The notes: a model not told the origin generated them from the letters alone. A stretch of 64,000 nucleotides of DNA from Pempheris klunzingeri (GCF_042242105.1 NC_092027.1:14964721-15028720), one strand, 5' to 3'. Positions 32,081 to 47,900 are shown, numbered from the stretch's first letter. Translations and numbers: made by a program.

Positions 32081-35000
32081 CTGAAAAAACAATGCAATAA
32101 AATATCTACAAAGACTTCTGGCATCCAAAAATAAAAGCAGTTTAAGCAAATTTCCTTCTGGATTTAATTATGTATTACAGTTCGACTAGATGATGTGGGG
32201 TTAAAATATAGAGAAGTCACAAGTATTCAATTAATCACCTGCAGTTGGATCTGATCCTGGGGACAACACAAAGATGAGAGGAGAGCAGCAGTTGGAGTCT
32301 TTGTAACTCCCTGCCAGGTCAAAGGTGGGTGGTTCAATGTAAGCCTGTCCCATGTTATCCACTATGAACTCCTGCACTGCTGGAACCAGTTTATCTGGCC
32401 TGAAGCACCTGATTACTACCATTCTGTCCATCCCCACCAACTCACTCCACTGGTCAGGTAACTGGTCCTTATGAGGCTTTCCTGAATCATAGAGCTTCTT
32501 CCATTTGGGGATGTTGTCTTGGACATGTTCAAAGAAACCATCCAGATTCGGAAGTTTGGACGCCCTGACGATTTCAGACCAAGATTTGTCAGAGAGCCAC
32601 TCTAGAGCAGGGTTCGGGTAAGGGTTATCCAGAGCAATGCCACCTGTTAGAAGGAAGCGCCAGACTTGGTCGTCAACCTGGTCCTTACCCTGCATGATGC
32701 CGACTGTGAGCAGCAGTGAGAAAAGCAGCTTATCCTTTTCAAAAAGCGAGCGGCACACATTATTGTAGATGCTAAGTGTAAAGTGCTCAATGATGTTGTT
32801 GATCCTTTCAGCCACATCATCGCTCTTCAAGCTCTGGGCGATGGAATACAGGTAGAGGTTGATGAACCAGGTCAGTGAGTACTGATACATGGGTTCGATG
32901 TTTGCCAACTCTGAGATGCAGAAAAATAAAATGGAGGAGTGCTCAGCCACGGGGCGGTAACCCATGCGAGTGTCATCAATCTCTTTCTCTGTGACACTGG
33001 CAATTTTTTGCTTCTCCGAGATCTCCTCAGAGAGGATTTTGGAGGATGACAAGATCTTAATTGCAGTCTCGTCCTCCAGGATGTTCCCCTCAGAGGAAGA
33101 GAGCACTTGTAAGATTTTATCCTCAATTTCCTTCAGCTGCTTGTTGTTGGCAGCGCTCTCCAGAATGAGCTGGTTCTTCTTCTCTTCCAGCTCAGGTTTC
33201 TCTTTGGCTGCTACAAGCCCTAAAAGCTGGTCCTGTAGGCCTTGTGGCGTGATCATAAAGTTCAGCAGACAGACTTTGACAGCCACCTCTGGGAGGTAGT
33301 GAGGGTTCCTCAGTCCGGTGGTCATATAGAACAAAAAGTCTTTAGAATATTCCACAATATTCTCTCCTATTTTCATGTATTCGACACCCTGCTGTTTGAA
33401 GGTCTGCTTCAGCAGCACAGCTTCAAGTACCGGGTCAAGTTCCTCCCCAACGTTCTCCAAAAGAACTGGTGTTCCAAACTGGATGCAATTCTCCAAGATT
33501 CTTACATAGTTTCCATCAGACAGTTTGATGACAGCAAGTTTATTAGCCTTCTCCATGTTCTTGATCCACTTGTTGGCTTGACCTTGAGGGTCAATCATTA
33601 GGGGCCAGCGACGGGAGTTAAACACTATGATACCATTGTCTGTGGAGAAGGAGTCCACTGGCAGTCCCGCTATCTGCCATGCCCTGATGGCTACTTGGTT
33701 ACCCAGAGTGTTGCTGAGGGTGAAGTCCTCAGAGCAGGGGATTTTCTTCTCCTGGCACAGGATATGCCACTGCTCCTGGCACTCTATACGGTAGTCTACT
33801 GTAAATGCCCCAAGGTAAGACACAGTACCTGAAGACAGGAGTATGTCACCTGTCAGGTTGGTGTATCTGCAGAAGGGAAATATAGTATAAATTGGATTAA
33901 TATTAAGCAGGCAGACCACATCACACATCTTTGCTAGTGAAGATTAATATACATTATATGTGTTTTTTGATATACCTAATCAATAGCTGCCTTGCAGCCT
34001 CAGTCCACCTGTCCTTCTCCCCGCCCAGTCCGCCTATCAGCTTCTCTGCTCTGATTAGCTTCTGAGAACACAATTCAATGTTGTCCTCCAATTCTTTCTT
34101 CTTGTTAATCATGGCATCCAAGTCATCATTCAGGCTCTGCAGTCTGTCCTCAACTTTTTTCAGCTCAGCTCGTTTCACATTCAACATTTCCATCTGTACA
34201 GCCAGCTCCTCCTCAGCCAACTTTAGTCTCTCCTTCTTGGGGGCTACCACTTTGGCCACACGCTCATACACTTCCATCGCTCGCACCCATTTACAGAGAC
34301 CCTCACAAGCTGAGGAGACATTTTTAATAACAGAGGGCTGGAACTCGGAGTTGTCGATGAATTTATCTCTGATTTTCTTGATGTATGGGGCAGGAATGTT
34401 GTCTTTGTCATAGGCTTTGAGGCTTTCCAAAAACTTCAGGTCTCCAAGGAGCTTCTTGGAGGGACCCCAGAAGTCCTCAACCATCTTACCTGCAACATAT
34501 TGATTTGAAATAATTTATACTGATCTGAATATTTGTATATTTCAAAATACAATATAAATGTTTGTCTGTGAGAATAACGCCATATAGAAAGCACTCTTTC
34601 ATAGCTATGATCTTACCTGAGCCACTAGGATCAGGTTTTCTCTCAGGTTTGATGCCCTTCATGATACAGATGGACTCCATGACTAGTTTAACTAGACCTG
34701 GCGGGTTCTGCATAGACTTAACAACTGTAATGTCTGCAGGTTTTAGGGTATCCAAAGCTGATAGAGCAGCCTCCAGTGCAGGCATTGCTTCTGCTAAGTC
34801 TCCCTCACACTCATCCTGAAAGACAACCAGTACACATCAATCAGTATCTGATGTAAACCAAACGCAGACAGATACTGCAGATACTGTATGTTTAATCAAA
34901 AAATTTGAAAACATTTTTGCACTAACAAAATGTTGGTCTTTGCTCCTAAAACACATGCATACCTTAATAGCTTGGGCTGCTGCTGCTGCTTCATTAGCCA

Positions 35001-38000
35001 CTTTCTCATCAGCAGACACAAGTTCTTTCTTAGCATCCACCTCGACCGTTTCCCCCTCTATCTTAACCATCATCTTATCTGTTTCAGCTGAGGTCTGGAT
35101 GAGCTCTGGCTGCAAGGCTGTCAGCTCCTCCTGCATCACTGACACCTGTGGACATATACTTGGATGATGATGTCTCAATATAAGGAAACAATCATGGCAG
35201 TATTACTTGACAGGTCACCTGAGAGGCAGCAAACTCCAGTTTCTGGAGACCAATGATATAGCGGTTCCTCGCACTATCCACTTCATTCCTCTTGACATTG
35301 AGCAGAGTCTTGAAGGTGAGGATGAGTTCAAGATAGGACGTAGGCGTGACATAGTTGTGTCTCCTCAGCCTGGAGAAGTACCTTTGCGACATGTTTCCGA
35401 CGCTTGTCTGGAAGGTCTTACACATCTCCACCACCCTGATCACAGAAATACACAAAAACAAAGTTGATAGCTGTAAATTAAGTCCATGCCACTGTTCAGC
35501 AGCTGGAACAAGAACTATTTTTTGCATTCTTTTTATGTCCTTACGCCAGTCTGATGTCACTGTCCATTTCCACATCCTCTAGGAACTTGTGGGCCACCAT
35601 CTCCAGAGCATCTTTTGGCCATGCATGGAACCAGTCAATGGTGCAGCAGTTGATAAGGGAGGGGAACATCCTAAGGCGGTTCCTAAATGCATCACCGATA
35701 GGACTCATGGCTGTCGAATACAACATTTCTCAGTTACAACTACTTACAAAAAAATCAATTAACAAAAGATAAAGACACATAAAGGTGCCTACCTAGCACA
35801 ATGTGAAGATTGGTTTTCACACGGTCTATAAAGAATTTGTACATTGAGAGTGGAGTGGCATCAATCTTTTTGCCCTCCATCCGGGCGATTCCCTGCACTT
35901 TCTCTATAATGTCAGCACGTTCATCTGCAGCAAAGATGTTTGGCACATCACCAGTGTTGAGCAGCATGTTGATGTCTTCTAACATGGCTTCATCCTTAAT
36001 TTGACTGTCATTGAACAGGAACACCAAGCTCTTTCCCTCGATGCCTGCTTTGAGCATTATCCGCTTCAGGTCATCACGCCACTCTGACATGCTGTAGTTC
36101 TTGGTCAACTCAATCTGAAACAGGACGTAATCATTGATGAAGGTGCCCAGCTTAGTGGTGCTCTGACGCCCTGAACCTCCAATGCCGACAAGTAGAAGGT
36201 GGCCATTGTCTTGCTTTAGCACGCGGCAGATACGGGAAATGTGCTCTATGGCAAACTTGAACATTACAAGGGACATGGGTGCCTTGCTGCAGTTGTTGTA
36301 CTCATCCAGGTAGAACTCCATCACTTCTTGTAAGGCGCACAAGTCTGTGATTTCATCGTAGGCCTTAACATCGGAATCAGGCTTGGCATAGTCACCGAAG
36401 AACAAGCTACGGATGCTCTCGTCTGTCACCTTGCCATCAGGACTGAGATGGCTCAGGAGCTACACAGCAATAGGAGACATTTAGACTTAAATACAGAAGC
36501 AACTGTTTTAAATCTAGACATAGACTGCACCACACTAAACAAAGCAACAGCTTCTCTTTGTTTATTGTTTATGTTTAGGGCCTGATTTCTAAAAAAATCA
36601 AAAAATCAAACTACAGTGCTGTTTAGTACTAGCTGACTTGGAAATCTTATGATCTATACTTTCCCACTAGCACATGAATGCAGAAACCCTTTAAACTGAC
36701 TTTAACACAAATCTGTTTAACTCATCTTTTTGCAAAGGGCCTCTTATCCACAAAATGTCAGTCACATTTGCTCATAATTTGTGAGATAACATGTTTTATC
36801 TTTTTGTGAAATGATTCTTGTGTGTGTGTGTGTGTGCACTTATCAAACATGTACCTTTTCCACACTCTGTTTAAAGAAGTTTGAGGTCCTCTCTTTTACA
36901 ATGCCAAAGAATGTCTCCTTGTCTTCATTGTCAATGAGTCGATCATAGAAAACACGGTAGACCTCATGGATCCACAGGCGGATCAGTTTGTCTCCATCCT
37001 GTCAAAAACGGCACACATACATGAGGAAGAGATACAGTAATTCAGAACAATCAATTTAAGCATTTCACTATTGTCTCTAATCTACCTGCATGTGTGTATG
37101 TGGAGCCAGGAGCACACCACATATCACTCGAGCAAAGTCTCGCAGGTTGAAGATGTAGTGGGACTTAGATGGGGTGGGGAGGAAGCTGTCCATGGCATCC
37201 TTATAAACTGCCATTGTGGCCTGGACCATAATCTTGCCCAGCCTTGGACACAAGACAAAAATACAGTACGTCTAACTGACAAAGATAATTTATATAATTC
37301 TACCACTGTATGACATGATAAAACATATTTGACAAATTACCTGTAGAAAGACGCATCAAAGCCTTTGCTGAAGTGCCAGTCAGTGATGGAGCTGAATATC
37401 TTCGTCAGTGTTTCATCATCAAAGGAATCGATTGAGACGACGTTCAAGTGGCGGGTGAAGCGGCCTAGCAATTCAAAAATTATGTTAATTGCAGTAAGCC
37501 TCATCACTGCTGCTTTCTTTGATTAAATTACCAATATTAAAATAATAATTATTTCAACAATACCTGTAATGTCATTTTTCCCACCACCAGGAGGCCCCAT
37601 TGCAGACAGAAACAGCACATCCACTATGTTTAGTCTGGAGGTGTCCTTCTTGTCATACCAGTGATGATGGTCAATCCACTGCCTTAAGAGCTCAATTGGA
37701 GGTTGGGCTCCATAGATTTCCTTAGCTGGCATGTTCAGATCATCTATGTAATAGAGATAACAGTAACAATCAGTGACTATTAAGCTCTTTTTAATATGTG
37801 ACACCCTAACACCTTCATCACGCTAACCCAACAGTGTGGGTTTATACTGTATGTGTGTCCATCATTACCAACATAGACGACACACTTCTTTCCCATAGGA
37901 GGCCCAAACACGCCCTTCCTTCTTCGGTCCAGCTTGGCCATGATGATGTCTTGGGTCTGGTTGGCTGAGGTGCGGGCTGAGAAGTTAATACAGTTTGGCG

Positions 38001-39201
38001 TGTACTGCTCTTTAGGCAGTGTAACCAAGAAGCTTTTGTTGATGACAGATTTGCCAGTGCCAGTGGGCCCGACAAACAGCATGGGTATTTCATGTGCCAG
38101 GTAGGTACGCAGGAAAAAAAGCTGACGTGCTGTCTCCATGGTTGGGATGATGAGGTCTGATACCTGGTGAGGATAAGCAGAGAGTAAGCAAGCATAGGCA
38201 TCCAGAGGACATCTTTGTCAGCAATAACTTCTGTGGCATAATGTCACTCACATTGGCTCCAGCAGGAATTACATTTTCTTCATTTGTGATTGAATCAGTC
38301 CAAGCATTCCACTTTCCTTGTCCATCCTTATGAAAGTAGTAGTCATAGACCGTGCCTGCAAAACAATAAGTGAAGATCATGCATTACTAATGTTAAAAAG
38401 AGAAATTTTGAATTACTACAAACTATTTACACAATTTTTGTTGAAAATGTGTGACCTCTTTCCGGGAAGATGTTGTTTTTTTTTAGTTTGATACTCTTAG
38501 GTCGAGGGTGCTCATCATCCATGCCCATGATCAGATTACGGTAGAAGGCATCAAACTTTTTACGACTGTCCCCAGTGATCGTCCCACCGAGGGTCCACAC
38601 AACTGCAAATAGGAACAGAGCTTGCAGCCACATGGTTATCTGCTGGCTGGACATCTGTGTGCCATCGGCTCCTGATGCAGAGATTTCATCTGGGTGTAGA
38701 CAGGAATGTTAACACACACAGTGAGACGAAAAGTTTTGTATAAACTATAAGTTAAATGTCATCCTTACTAACCCATAAGACAGGTGTACAGCTTCATTAG
38801 ACTGTAGGCCAAGTGAATGGGAGAAGTTTGAACCACAAAGCGACACTCCTTGTCTATAAAGTCCAGACAGGGCTGAACTAACCAATCAAACAGGTCCACT
38901 ATCTGTGGGACAAGAGATCAAAGAAGCAGATATAAGGTCATTCATATGACATCTTACATGTCAAAACGTGAAAATCCATCGATGAGCCATTTATGACATG
39001 CATGTTTGCAGTCTCACCAGTTCTCTATGTTCAGGGCTCAGGCTTTCAGGCAGCGTATTCATGTAGGAATCTCTGAGAGGAGACCAACCCAGCTGCTGCG
39101 GTTCCATGTAGATCATACCACACCTTCAGACAGATGGTTACATTAAAACACTTTAACAAAGACTTTTAGAAATGTTTTTTTAAAGTATAAAACATGTGTT
39201 T

Positions 39202-39240
<39 letters not shown>

Positions 39241-41880
39241 ACACACACCACAGTTGCTGTTGCAGCTTCTGTCTGTGTTGCTTACCTACTGACGGTAGCA
39301 GGAGAGGCTTGCTCCAGGTCAGCAGGCTCAAAGATCAGACTCATCTTAGAACTCATCTGGATGATCTCACCACTCATAAGACAAAGCTAACAGACAACAG
39401 AGTGAATAGAAGTTTCTTATACACTGTTGCCTATAAAGTTGGAATAATTGTTCAATACCCCCAATTTCGTTAAAGCCTGAATACACAATTCGTGAAGGTT
39501 AATTGTGGTTTAAGTTTCACTGTGATATGTTTGGAAGAGTTTGATCAATAAAGTTGAGAAGATATACACTTTATTTATCAAGAATAAATCACATTGTCAC
39601 AATCATTTCATGAGAAGAGGTAAAAAACATTGTATTACAACCAATTGACTAACTAATTGCTATCAGCATTGAACAACCCAGAAAACTCTTTGACAACAGT
39701 AAGAAGAAGAAGAACACTACAGTGAAGTAGGCATCAAAATGGCAAAATACCTTCTTGTTGTCATCCAGCACAGTATTCATGTTCTCAATCCAGACAGCAT
39801 CAATGGGCCCATCAAAGATGATCCACTGTCGATTTTCTGAGGTGGAGATAGCCTGATCCCTGAAGGAGGTGGCCAGCACACCATCAGACCACTCATGGCT
39901 AACTGGATCGAAGGAGCCATACAACTGACCCATGGTGATGGCCTTAGGATTGATGATGCAATAATTTACTGCAAACTCTTCCATCAGATTGGCTAAAAAA
40001 ATTGGAATGAGAGAGAATAAACTATTGTGAATAATGGCTTGATAGAGGCCCATTCATGATTAAAAAACATAATGGCAACTAAAAGACAAATATCAATTAA
40101 AATACCTACCTTTATAAAGGTCCCCAAGGGCAGCGGCAAGCACTTTATATGCTGAAGTCTTGCCACCGAGAGGGTCTCCTACTATCATGAAACCATGCCG
40201 TACCAACATCATCTCATACACCTGTACGCAATCACAAATTCTGAGTACATTTATGTGGTTCAAGAATAAAAACTACCCAAACAACTCACAACAGTAGAAT
40301 TACAAAGTAGTACTCCTGCTTGGTACCTGGATAATTTTGCCAATGAACCATGGGACAGGCTGGAGGTTCAGCTTAGCAATGTTGTCATTAAGAGCCTTGA
40401 GGAGGAGATCATAGTCTGGTTTTGGAAGGACCACACCAGGGAATAAATCAGAGATGATACCCTGTGGGCAGCCCCAGGAGAATAGAACTGAATAACTAGT
40501 TTCCAACTGATGCATACATAGAAAAACAAACACTTGCTGCAGCTGAATTTGATGCAAAATGTGTCACCTGAAACAGCGGCACATCCTGTGCTAGAAACTT
40601 GGCCATGTTGACATCCATCAGCGCCCTAAGCAATAGTACACTCTCATTCTCCTCAGGGTACTTCAGCTTCAGATTCCCTGCTGCAGTCAGCACAGACTTC
40701 ACAGCTCGCATACCATAGTCATAGTGGTGTTGGGAGGACAGCTGCTCGGAGCACAAACGGTAGGTGGCCACAATCTTCTGAGCCAGACTGACAGTCAGAA
40801 GTAGAATTTGATATGTATGAGACTTGGTGAATGAACTAATTAAGAGCTAAATCAGGCTCAAAGATAAATATACTTAAATTATTATTAAATATTATTATCA
40901 AATATTATTATCACATAAATTATTTTGTCCAGCATATCATTCACACATACCTGCGAGATTCAATGAAGCCCATGGAGTATAATGAGATTTCTCCAATGAG
41001 ACAATAATCTGGCACCATCATCGCTACTGTACGAAAAAGAGCCTGCAAGACAAGATTGATAGGCATACATCCATCTTATTCTCTCAAGTATGCTTTACAT
41101 TGTATACTTAACTTATGTTTAAGACTATACTGCAGTGCTACAGTGATGTACCTTTAGGTTATCAGGGAGCTCGGCCCTGCCAGCGTAACCAGGGTTCATT
41201 GTGATGAAGACAGAGCATGTTGGGTTGAGAGACAGCTCTGTCCCCTCAAACAGGAAGGTCTTCAGATTCTTGGCAATGGCCTGTTGTATGCAGAGGACCT
41301 GCTGAGCCACCACAGAGAGCACCTCGACCTGCGACACACACAATCAAGCACATTATGAATAACTAAATGAACAATTTTGTAAATTAATATGCAGGATATG
41401 AAATGATGGGTGTTCTGACATATAAAAAGGAGCTTGTACTTGACTCTATAAGACATATAGAGCCAGTACAATGCCAACAAGACTGGAGTTATACTCTGCC
41501 ATTTCTTAGTTTTTGAGAAAACTCTAGCAGCAGTGTTTTGTATGAGTTGCAATCTGTCACTTACTTCCTTTGTTAAGTGTCAGTGTTTTAAAATAATCCA
41601 ATCAATTTGCCATACAAGCAAAAGCAGTTTCTTTACACCCAGCTGAGTTGCAAATGCTCTAACTTTGGCTTTGTCTCTGAGTTGGAGGCTACCAGATTTT
41701 GTAAACACACTGTTGTGCAAACTTGAGTCCAAATCCATAAAGACTCTTAACTCAATTCTTCATTATCAATAAAATGGCAAATCAATACAAAATCTAACAC
41801 TAATAGAATATTCATTCATTCATCTTAAGCTACTATTCAGTGAAATCAGATAGGGTATTTGTGCCATTTGTTTTAATACA

Positions 41881-41916
<36 letters not shown>

Positions 41917-44900
41917 TTCCACAACTACAACAATAGTTGTTCTAACCTCAATACGATTGAACTCGTCAAAGCAGGCCCAAGCTCCAGACTGAGCCAATCC
42001 TTTGAAGAACTTACTCATGGCCTTGTAGTCCAGACCATCAGAGCAGTTGAACACCACACACTGGAAACAAATAACAGCTTTAATGTCAGCATTAAGAAAA
42101 TAAAAAACAAATAAAATGCTGATCAGTGTCTTACTGTAAACCGTTTTTGTATACCTGTTTGGCCAAAGCTTTTGCCAGATCTTTTGTGGTCTCAGTCTTG
42201 CCAGTTCCTGCAGGACCCTCAGGAGCTCCCCCCAAGTTCAACTTCAAAGCTCCCATAAGAGTTCTGGCATAGCACAAAGTCATTTGACTGAATAATACAA
42301 TGAAAGAACTTCCCCTCTTGGACAACTGAGTCACTGAAGGTTCCAATCAGCCTACAGTAATTTGTACCATGACATTGTATTTTACAGCTCTATATCCACA
42401 GCCAAGGAAAAGGATCAAATACACAGTAAGTTACCTGTAGCAGCGGTCAGTAAGTGGAGTAATGACAAGACGGGGAGAATTGCCTAGGTATTCATAGCCA
42501 TATTTCAAGCAGGTGGTGATCATACGCAGCATCACCTCTCCGTCCTCCCAGAAGTAGCGTAGCTGAGAAATCCATGCAAAGTCATTCAGTGAGGAGATCC
42601 GGTCCTCTGCCAGTTTTGCCACTACATCTCGAGCTAGAAGAGGAAAAAAAGCAAGAGATTTTCTGCGAATTAGATTAAATTAAAACAAGCATATTTATTC
42701 CTTTAAAATAGCTGTTGTATATTACCATGAACATCTATAACAGTAAGAGCACCAAGGGTCATCCTTGCCCCTCCTGGCAGCTTCCCACGCACCAGCTCCA
42801 CAATGTCAGCAATTTGGGCGTTGCACTTCTCCACATACGCCTTTAGGTGAAATGGAAAATCAGTCCACAGGTTAGACTATGGCATGATAATTATGTAATT
42901 TCGAGGCTTAGAAGTTGTCTTTCTATGTGTAAGTTAGCAGTGGATGTACTGGTGGATCTAAAAACTGACTGGCAGAGAGTTGTTCTGTATTGCTTCAGAA
43001 ACTTCAGTTGTCCAAAAGATGGAGGAGGCACAAATGATAACTTGGCCAGGCCACTGCAAAACCCACTTCTTCCTGGGCAACTACAGCAAAAAAAAAGTAT
43101 TGCAGAGTGGAGATTAGATTTTTACACTGCCTAAATAACTGGTGGCAGGTTTCGTGCACACACACACACACACTCACTCACTCACTCACTCACTCACTCA
43201 CTCACTCACATATCTCTCTATCTCTATCTCTATCTCTATATACTGTTGGTCAATCTAAGTTCACAAATACAACAGTGAAGTTAAATCCTAACATACCTCT
43301 GAATACTGAATCACTCCTTGATGGATGACATGTAGCACACTCCTGAGCATTAAGTTCTCCACCTGCAGCAGCCACTTCTCTACCATACCCTAAAATCAAT
43401 CAACGCCACAAATGTTACGTCCAACAAAATAAAATTTGTAAGCAAAACAGAAATATAACAACATTAAATAGATATGATACGTACATATGTATCATTTTAA
43501 TATAAAAAATATATGAATTAACTGCTGGCACAATGTGTAAAACCATTCGTTCTAAACCTTGGCGTGGGCTGGATAAATCTTTTCTGTGAAGGGCACAGTC
43601 TCCTTCTCAGAGCTAATCATCCCAGTGATCGCCATGTCCTCAGTGAACTCCAGCTTGGCGATGCCCTCAAAGCATTTCTTCAGGTGTGGCTGCACACACA
43701 GTGGGTCTTTGGTCTGCGACAGGATCTCCAGCAGCTCGTCGTTGGACAGGAAGAAGAACCTGAAAATATGATAGAGGTGAAGAGAAGACAGAAATCAAAA
43801 CAACCACTTGACAAAACCCTAAAAAGAATGTTAATAGAAGTGCTGACTGTGTCATTTGTATTTTCTCTTTAGTTGGTGAAATTATTGTGTTCTCCTTGGT
43901 GGGTCATCCACATACACTTTGTTTCTCTGTTGACATGTGCCTTTTACCCACTGTCTAACACACTATGATTTACTGTAGATTTCACTGTTGAGCTCATTAT
44001 GTTCTTTAAGCCATCTAGAGTAGATTTTTATGTCCCTCAAGAGTAATTTGGTGACAGACTTAAGTCAAGATAAGCACATCCATAATCTACTATGAGGGCT
44101 AGCACTAGTAGTCAAAACCTTGGGAAATAGAGCCTCTTCTTCTCCAAGTAGGTATTGAGGCCTTTTTGGATGTCATCTAGAAACACATTTGACTCCTGTA
44201 GCCGTTCCAGCATGTTGGGCTGGCCTGTAGCCACCAGCACACGTGTATCCTTAACCTGAACCAGTGAAATCACACAGAAGCCAAAACGAAGCATGAGGTT
44301 CAATTTTCACAAGCTAAAACAGGAGGTTGTGTGTCAAGAGCATCTTACCGCCTCAGCAATTATGTTCTTCCAGTAGCTGTCCACAATAGCAAACTTGCGT
44401 CCCTCCTCAGGCATCTGAGCAATGATGTCCTCAGAGCTGAAGATTGGTTCAAGGTAGAGCCATGTGGCTTGACACTTCAACATTGAGTCTAGGATATCCT
44501 GCATACTAAGCAGCTTGTCCTCCCATTGCTAGGAAGGAAGGTAATGGTGAGAATAACAATTTTAGCAACAAGTCATTGTTGTATTACACAGTTGTGGCAT
44601 TTTTAAAGTATAGTTTACAAAATGCTACTCTTCAGGCAAAGACAGAAAGGAGACATCAACGTTATCCTCTCAAAGCCAAGTGCATTTACATTACGGCTAC
44701 ATCTACTGTTCATACCAACTCACCCACACAGCAGAGGGTTTATCCCATTACTGAAGTGTTTGTTTTTAGTGTGTCTTACCTTACATTCAGTCTCAATTGG
44801 CTTAATGAAAGGTGAACCTCGAATGGTCTGTGTCTTAATAATGTGGTCATCAAGAAGCACTTGGATGTCATCCACTGCTGACACAATATTGGTACCCTGT

Positions 44901-47900
44901 GATAGAACATAAGTTTATTTGATGCAAGTCGACGTCAGTGCTCTGTAAGAAATGTCATGGGCAGTTGTAGACAGTGACAGCAACATAACCAACATGTCAG
45001 TTTTTTTGTACTATTGTAACATTCAAAATGTTTGGAAGAAGTTGTTTTAACAATTTTTGAACATTTCAACTGGTATTTCTGCCGTGAAATTATGTGACTG
45101 TTATATGTGGTTATCATACTGTATCTCTGTATGGAGTGAAAGAGAACTGGAGGTCGGTCCATTCATTTTTCATCTTCTCCATGGATTTCTCCAGAGAATA
45201 CTCCTTACTGGCTGATGCTCCAATCTCTTCCAACCTAAAAAAAGAAAAATCCATGGTCATGATCATGATGAATATTTCCATAACTCAGCAAAGGTTTGAT
45301 TAACATAAAACCAAGGTCACATTTTCTAACAAGTGACGGCTTTCCTCTTGACAGAGTACATTCATTTTGCTCTTTAAATGTATTCCAAAATATTGTAATT
45401 TTAGTGTGTCTTAAGTGTCTTACTTAGCAGAGAACTTGGAAAGCCCCAGATCCAACATGTTCAGCAGTGAGCTGTTCACATCTGGTTTGACATCAAAGCC
45501 CACAATGCTGCTAATCTGTAGAAAGACATAAATTATTCACATCGGCTTCATGGATCACAGGAGAAACAGGACACTGGGTTCTTACAAAGTGAATCTGACA
45601 CTGGATTTCTGTCAGTGTCAAGTGATCTAATAAAGCAAAAGAAATGAATTCAGCTGACCCTCTCCCAGTGACGGTCTTTGATGCCAGGGTTACAGATGGT
45701 CGTCAAGATGGGTAGGTGCTGCTTGAACTGGTCTATCTTGCTTTTGAAGCTTTTGGCCACACAACAAGGCCCGGAAAGATTAGGGAAAGACTTAACCAGC
45801 TTATGCATGGTCCTCCACATGATGTCCAGCTCATCAGAGATTTTTTCAGCATCCAGGTGTAGGAAAGGACCTAGGAGTTAAGCGATAAAGAAAGGACACC
45901 GCTGTCAACAACTGTGCATACTGTTTGCACTTTCTGAGTGCTTTTAAAATGCAGTCACACAATAGCTATGAGAAAAATAAAAAATGGGTGTAGTTTCCCC
46001 AATATGAGTCACCTACCATTCATCCACTCTTCTGACATGCTCTGAAAGTTAAGTGCTGTGGTCCAGAGCTGTTCATAAGGCTGTTTGTCAGCAATCAGAG
46101 TTTGGAGCATTGGGAACTGGCTCTGTTCCTTCTCCAGCAAAGTCTGCTCTTTGTTGATGTACTGTAGGAATGACAGTGGTGTAAAGATTTTCTAGCAACC
46201 ATCTGAAACACAACTTTCAGGATAAAGTAAAATCTATGATTTGCATGGGTGTCAAACCTTTCAAATCAAAATGATATCCGCATCTGTATTTGTGTTATCC
46301 AAACCATGTCTTGCACTTTAAGAGTGTAGCACCTCTTACCTCTAGCTCAGTGAGAGCATCCTCCAGGTTGGCAGTGATTTGAGTGAGATTTCTCACATTG
46401 TTCTTCATCTCCTCAATGTTCATCAATTCCTTCTTCTTAAAGGCCTGAATCTCCTTGTCCACATCATTCAGTCTCTGGTCAAAGCGTAATATTCTGAGGA
46501 AGTCAAATGGAGATACAGCAGATTTAATTTCAGTTGTTGGCTTTGGAGGCACTTTCGTTAGTTTGGGGAGCAAGAGAGCACTGACTTCAGCCAAACACCA
46601 CATTCAGCTGTGGGGGTTGTCACTTCTGTGAGGCCAGAAGTGTGAAAAGGGTTAATTCAGTGACCTTGTTTGGAGGTAGTCCTCCGCCTCTTCTCTCATG
46701 GTAGCAAGGTGAGTTTTGCTGTGCTCAAGCTCAGTCAGGATCCGATTGGGCCACTGGAAAACACGGGAGTTCAGCCTCATGTCATCAGCTGAGGACAAAA
46801 AGAAAAAAGAGTGACATAATTGCTTTATTCCAACATAGGTGTATTTGGATAAGGCATTTGCTTGAAAAAAGGTTAAAAAGTGTTTTGTGTATGTAAATTT
46901 CTCATACACTGTAGAGTGGCATAGTCAAGGAGGAAGCTGAGGCGGTATGCTGCTTCATCAATCTCATCTATCAGCTTGTGAATGGTGACATCACTGGTCT
47001 TTTTAATGTACTGGTTGAGAGCCACCAACTCCTCTGTGGTTTCCGGGGTGCTTCTGATGGTTTCAGTAATCTCCTCATACTTCTGACAGATCCTGGGAAA
47101 GAACAATAGATATTGTGGATGACATTGTCTCTCTTCACACAGTATTTTTAGTTTTGAAACTAAACAAAGACAATTGATTAGATGTTGAATCTATTGGGCT
47201 CTGTCTGCTGTTCACGTCACCTCTTGTTAAGCTCTCGGTTCTCCTCCACTTCAAACATGATGATCTTGTCTTTCAGTCTCTCAGCACGGTCACACAGGTC
47301 ATCATTCAGGTCGCCAGCATACAGACAAAACATTGACAGTGGCACTGTTACGCGCAGTGAGGCAATCTCTTTCCACAAGTGATTAATGCTCTCAATTTTC
47401 TGAAGATTGAGAAAGGGAGAGAAGCATTGGAGCAAAGCAAGTAAACAGCAAATACCAACTGAAAAGAGAAACTGTTCAGTATAGATTCTAAATAGAAAAT
47501 TGAATGGAATTACCCTGGCAAATCCTTGTAATGAGTGCTTCTCTTTGAGAAAAGCTGATATCCCCTGCTTTGCTGTATGGTCCAATAGATTGTTGTATTT
47601 CTGATATACATTTAAATACCTGAAGAATGAGATGTGGTATTAGCAGCTCCTTTACACTTGCTGGTACATCAGTATACTTCAAAGAAATAAATTCAGTTCA
47701 CGTGTCAGTACTTTTTAGGTCCCACAGTGTTCTTGTGGAAAACATCCTTGGCTTTGTTGATAAGGTTTGTAACCAGAGACTCGTCAGGACTGATGGTGCG
47801 TAGGTACAAGTTATTGATGTCAAACAGGTTGCATTCCACCTGACCAAAGCAAATCAGTCACAGGTCATACACGTTTGTTGAATGAAAACAGAAATAGCAC

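Noticed and set aside
36180..36200. Apparent loss of Walker A Lys in dnah3 AAA4
   Set aside because: I recall Arg at this position in related axonemal dyneins, so it is likely a family feature.
43107..43328. Possible small secreted protein frame in dnah3 intron 25
   Set aside because: It is the translation of CTCA and TCTCTA repeats.
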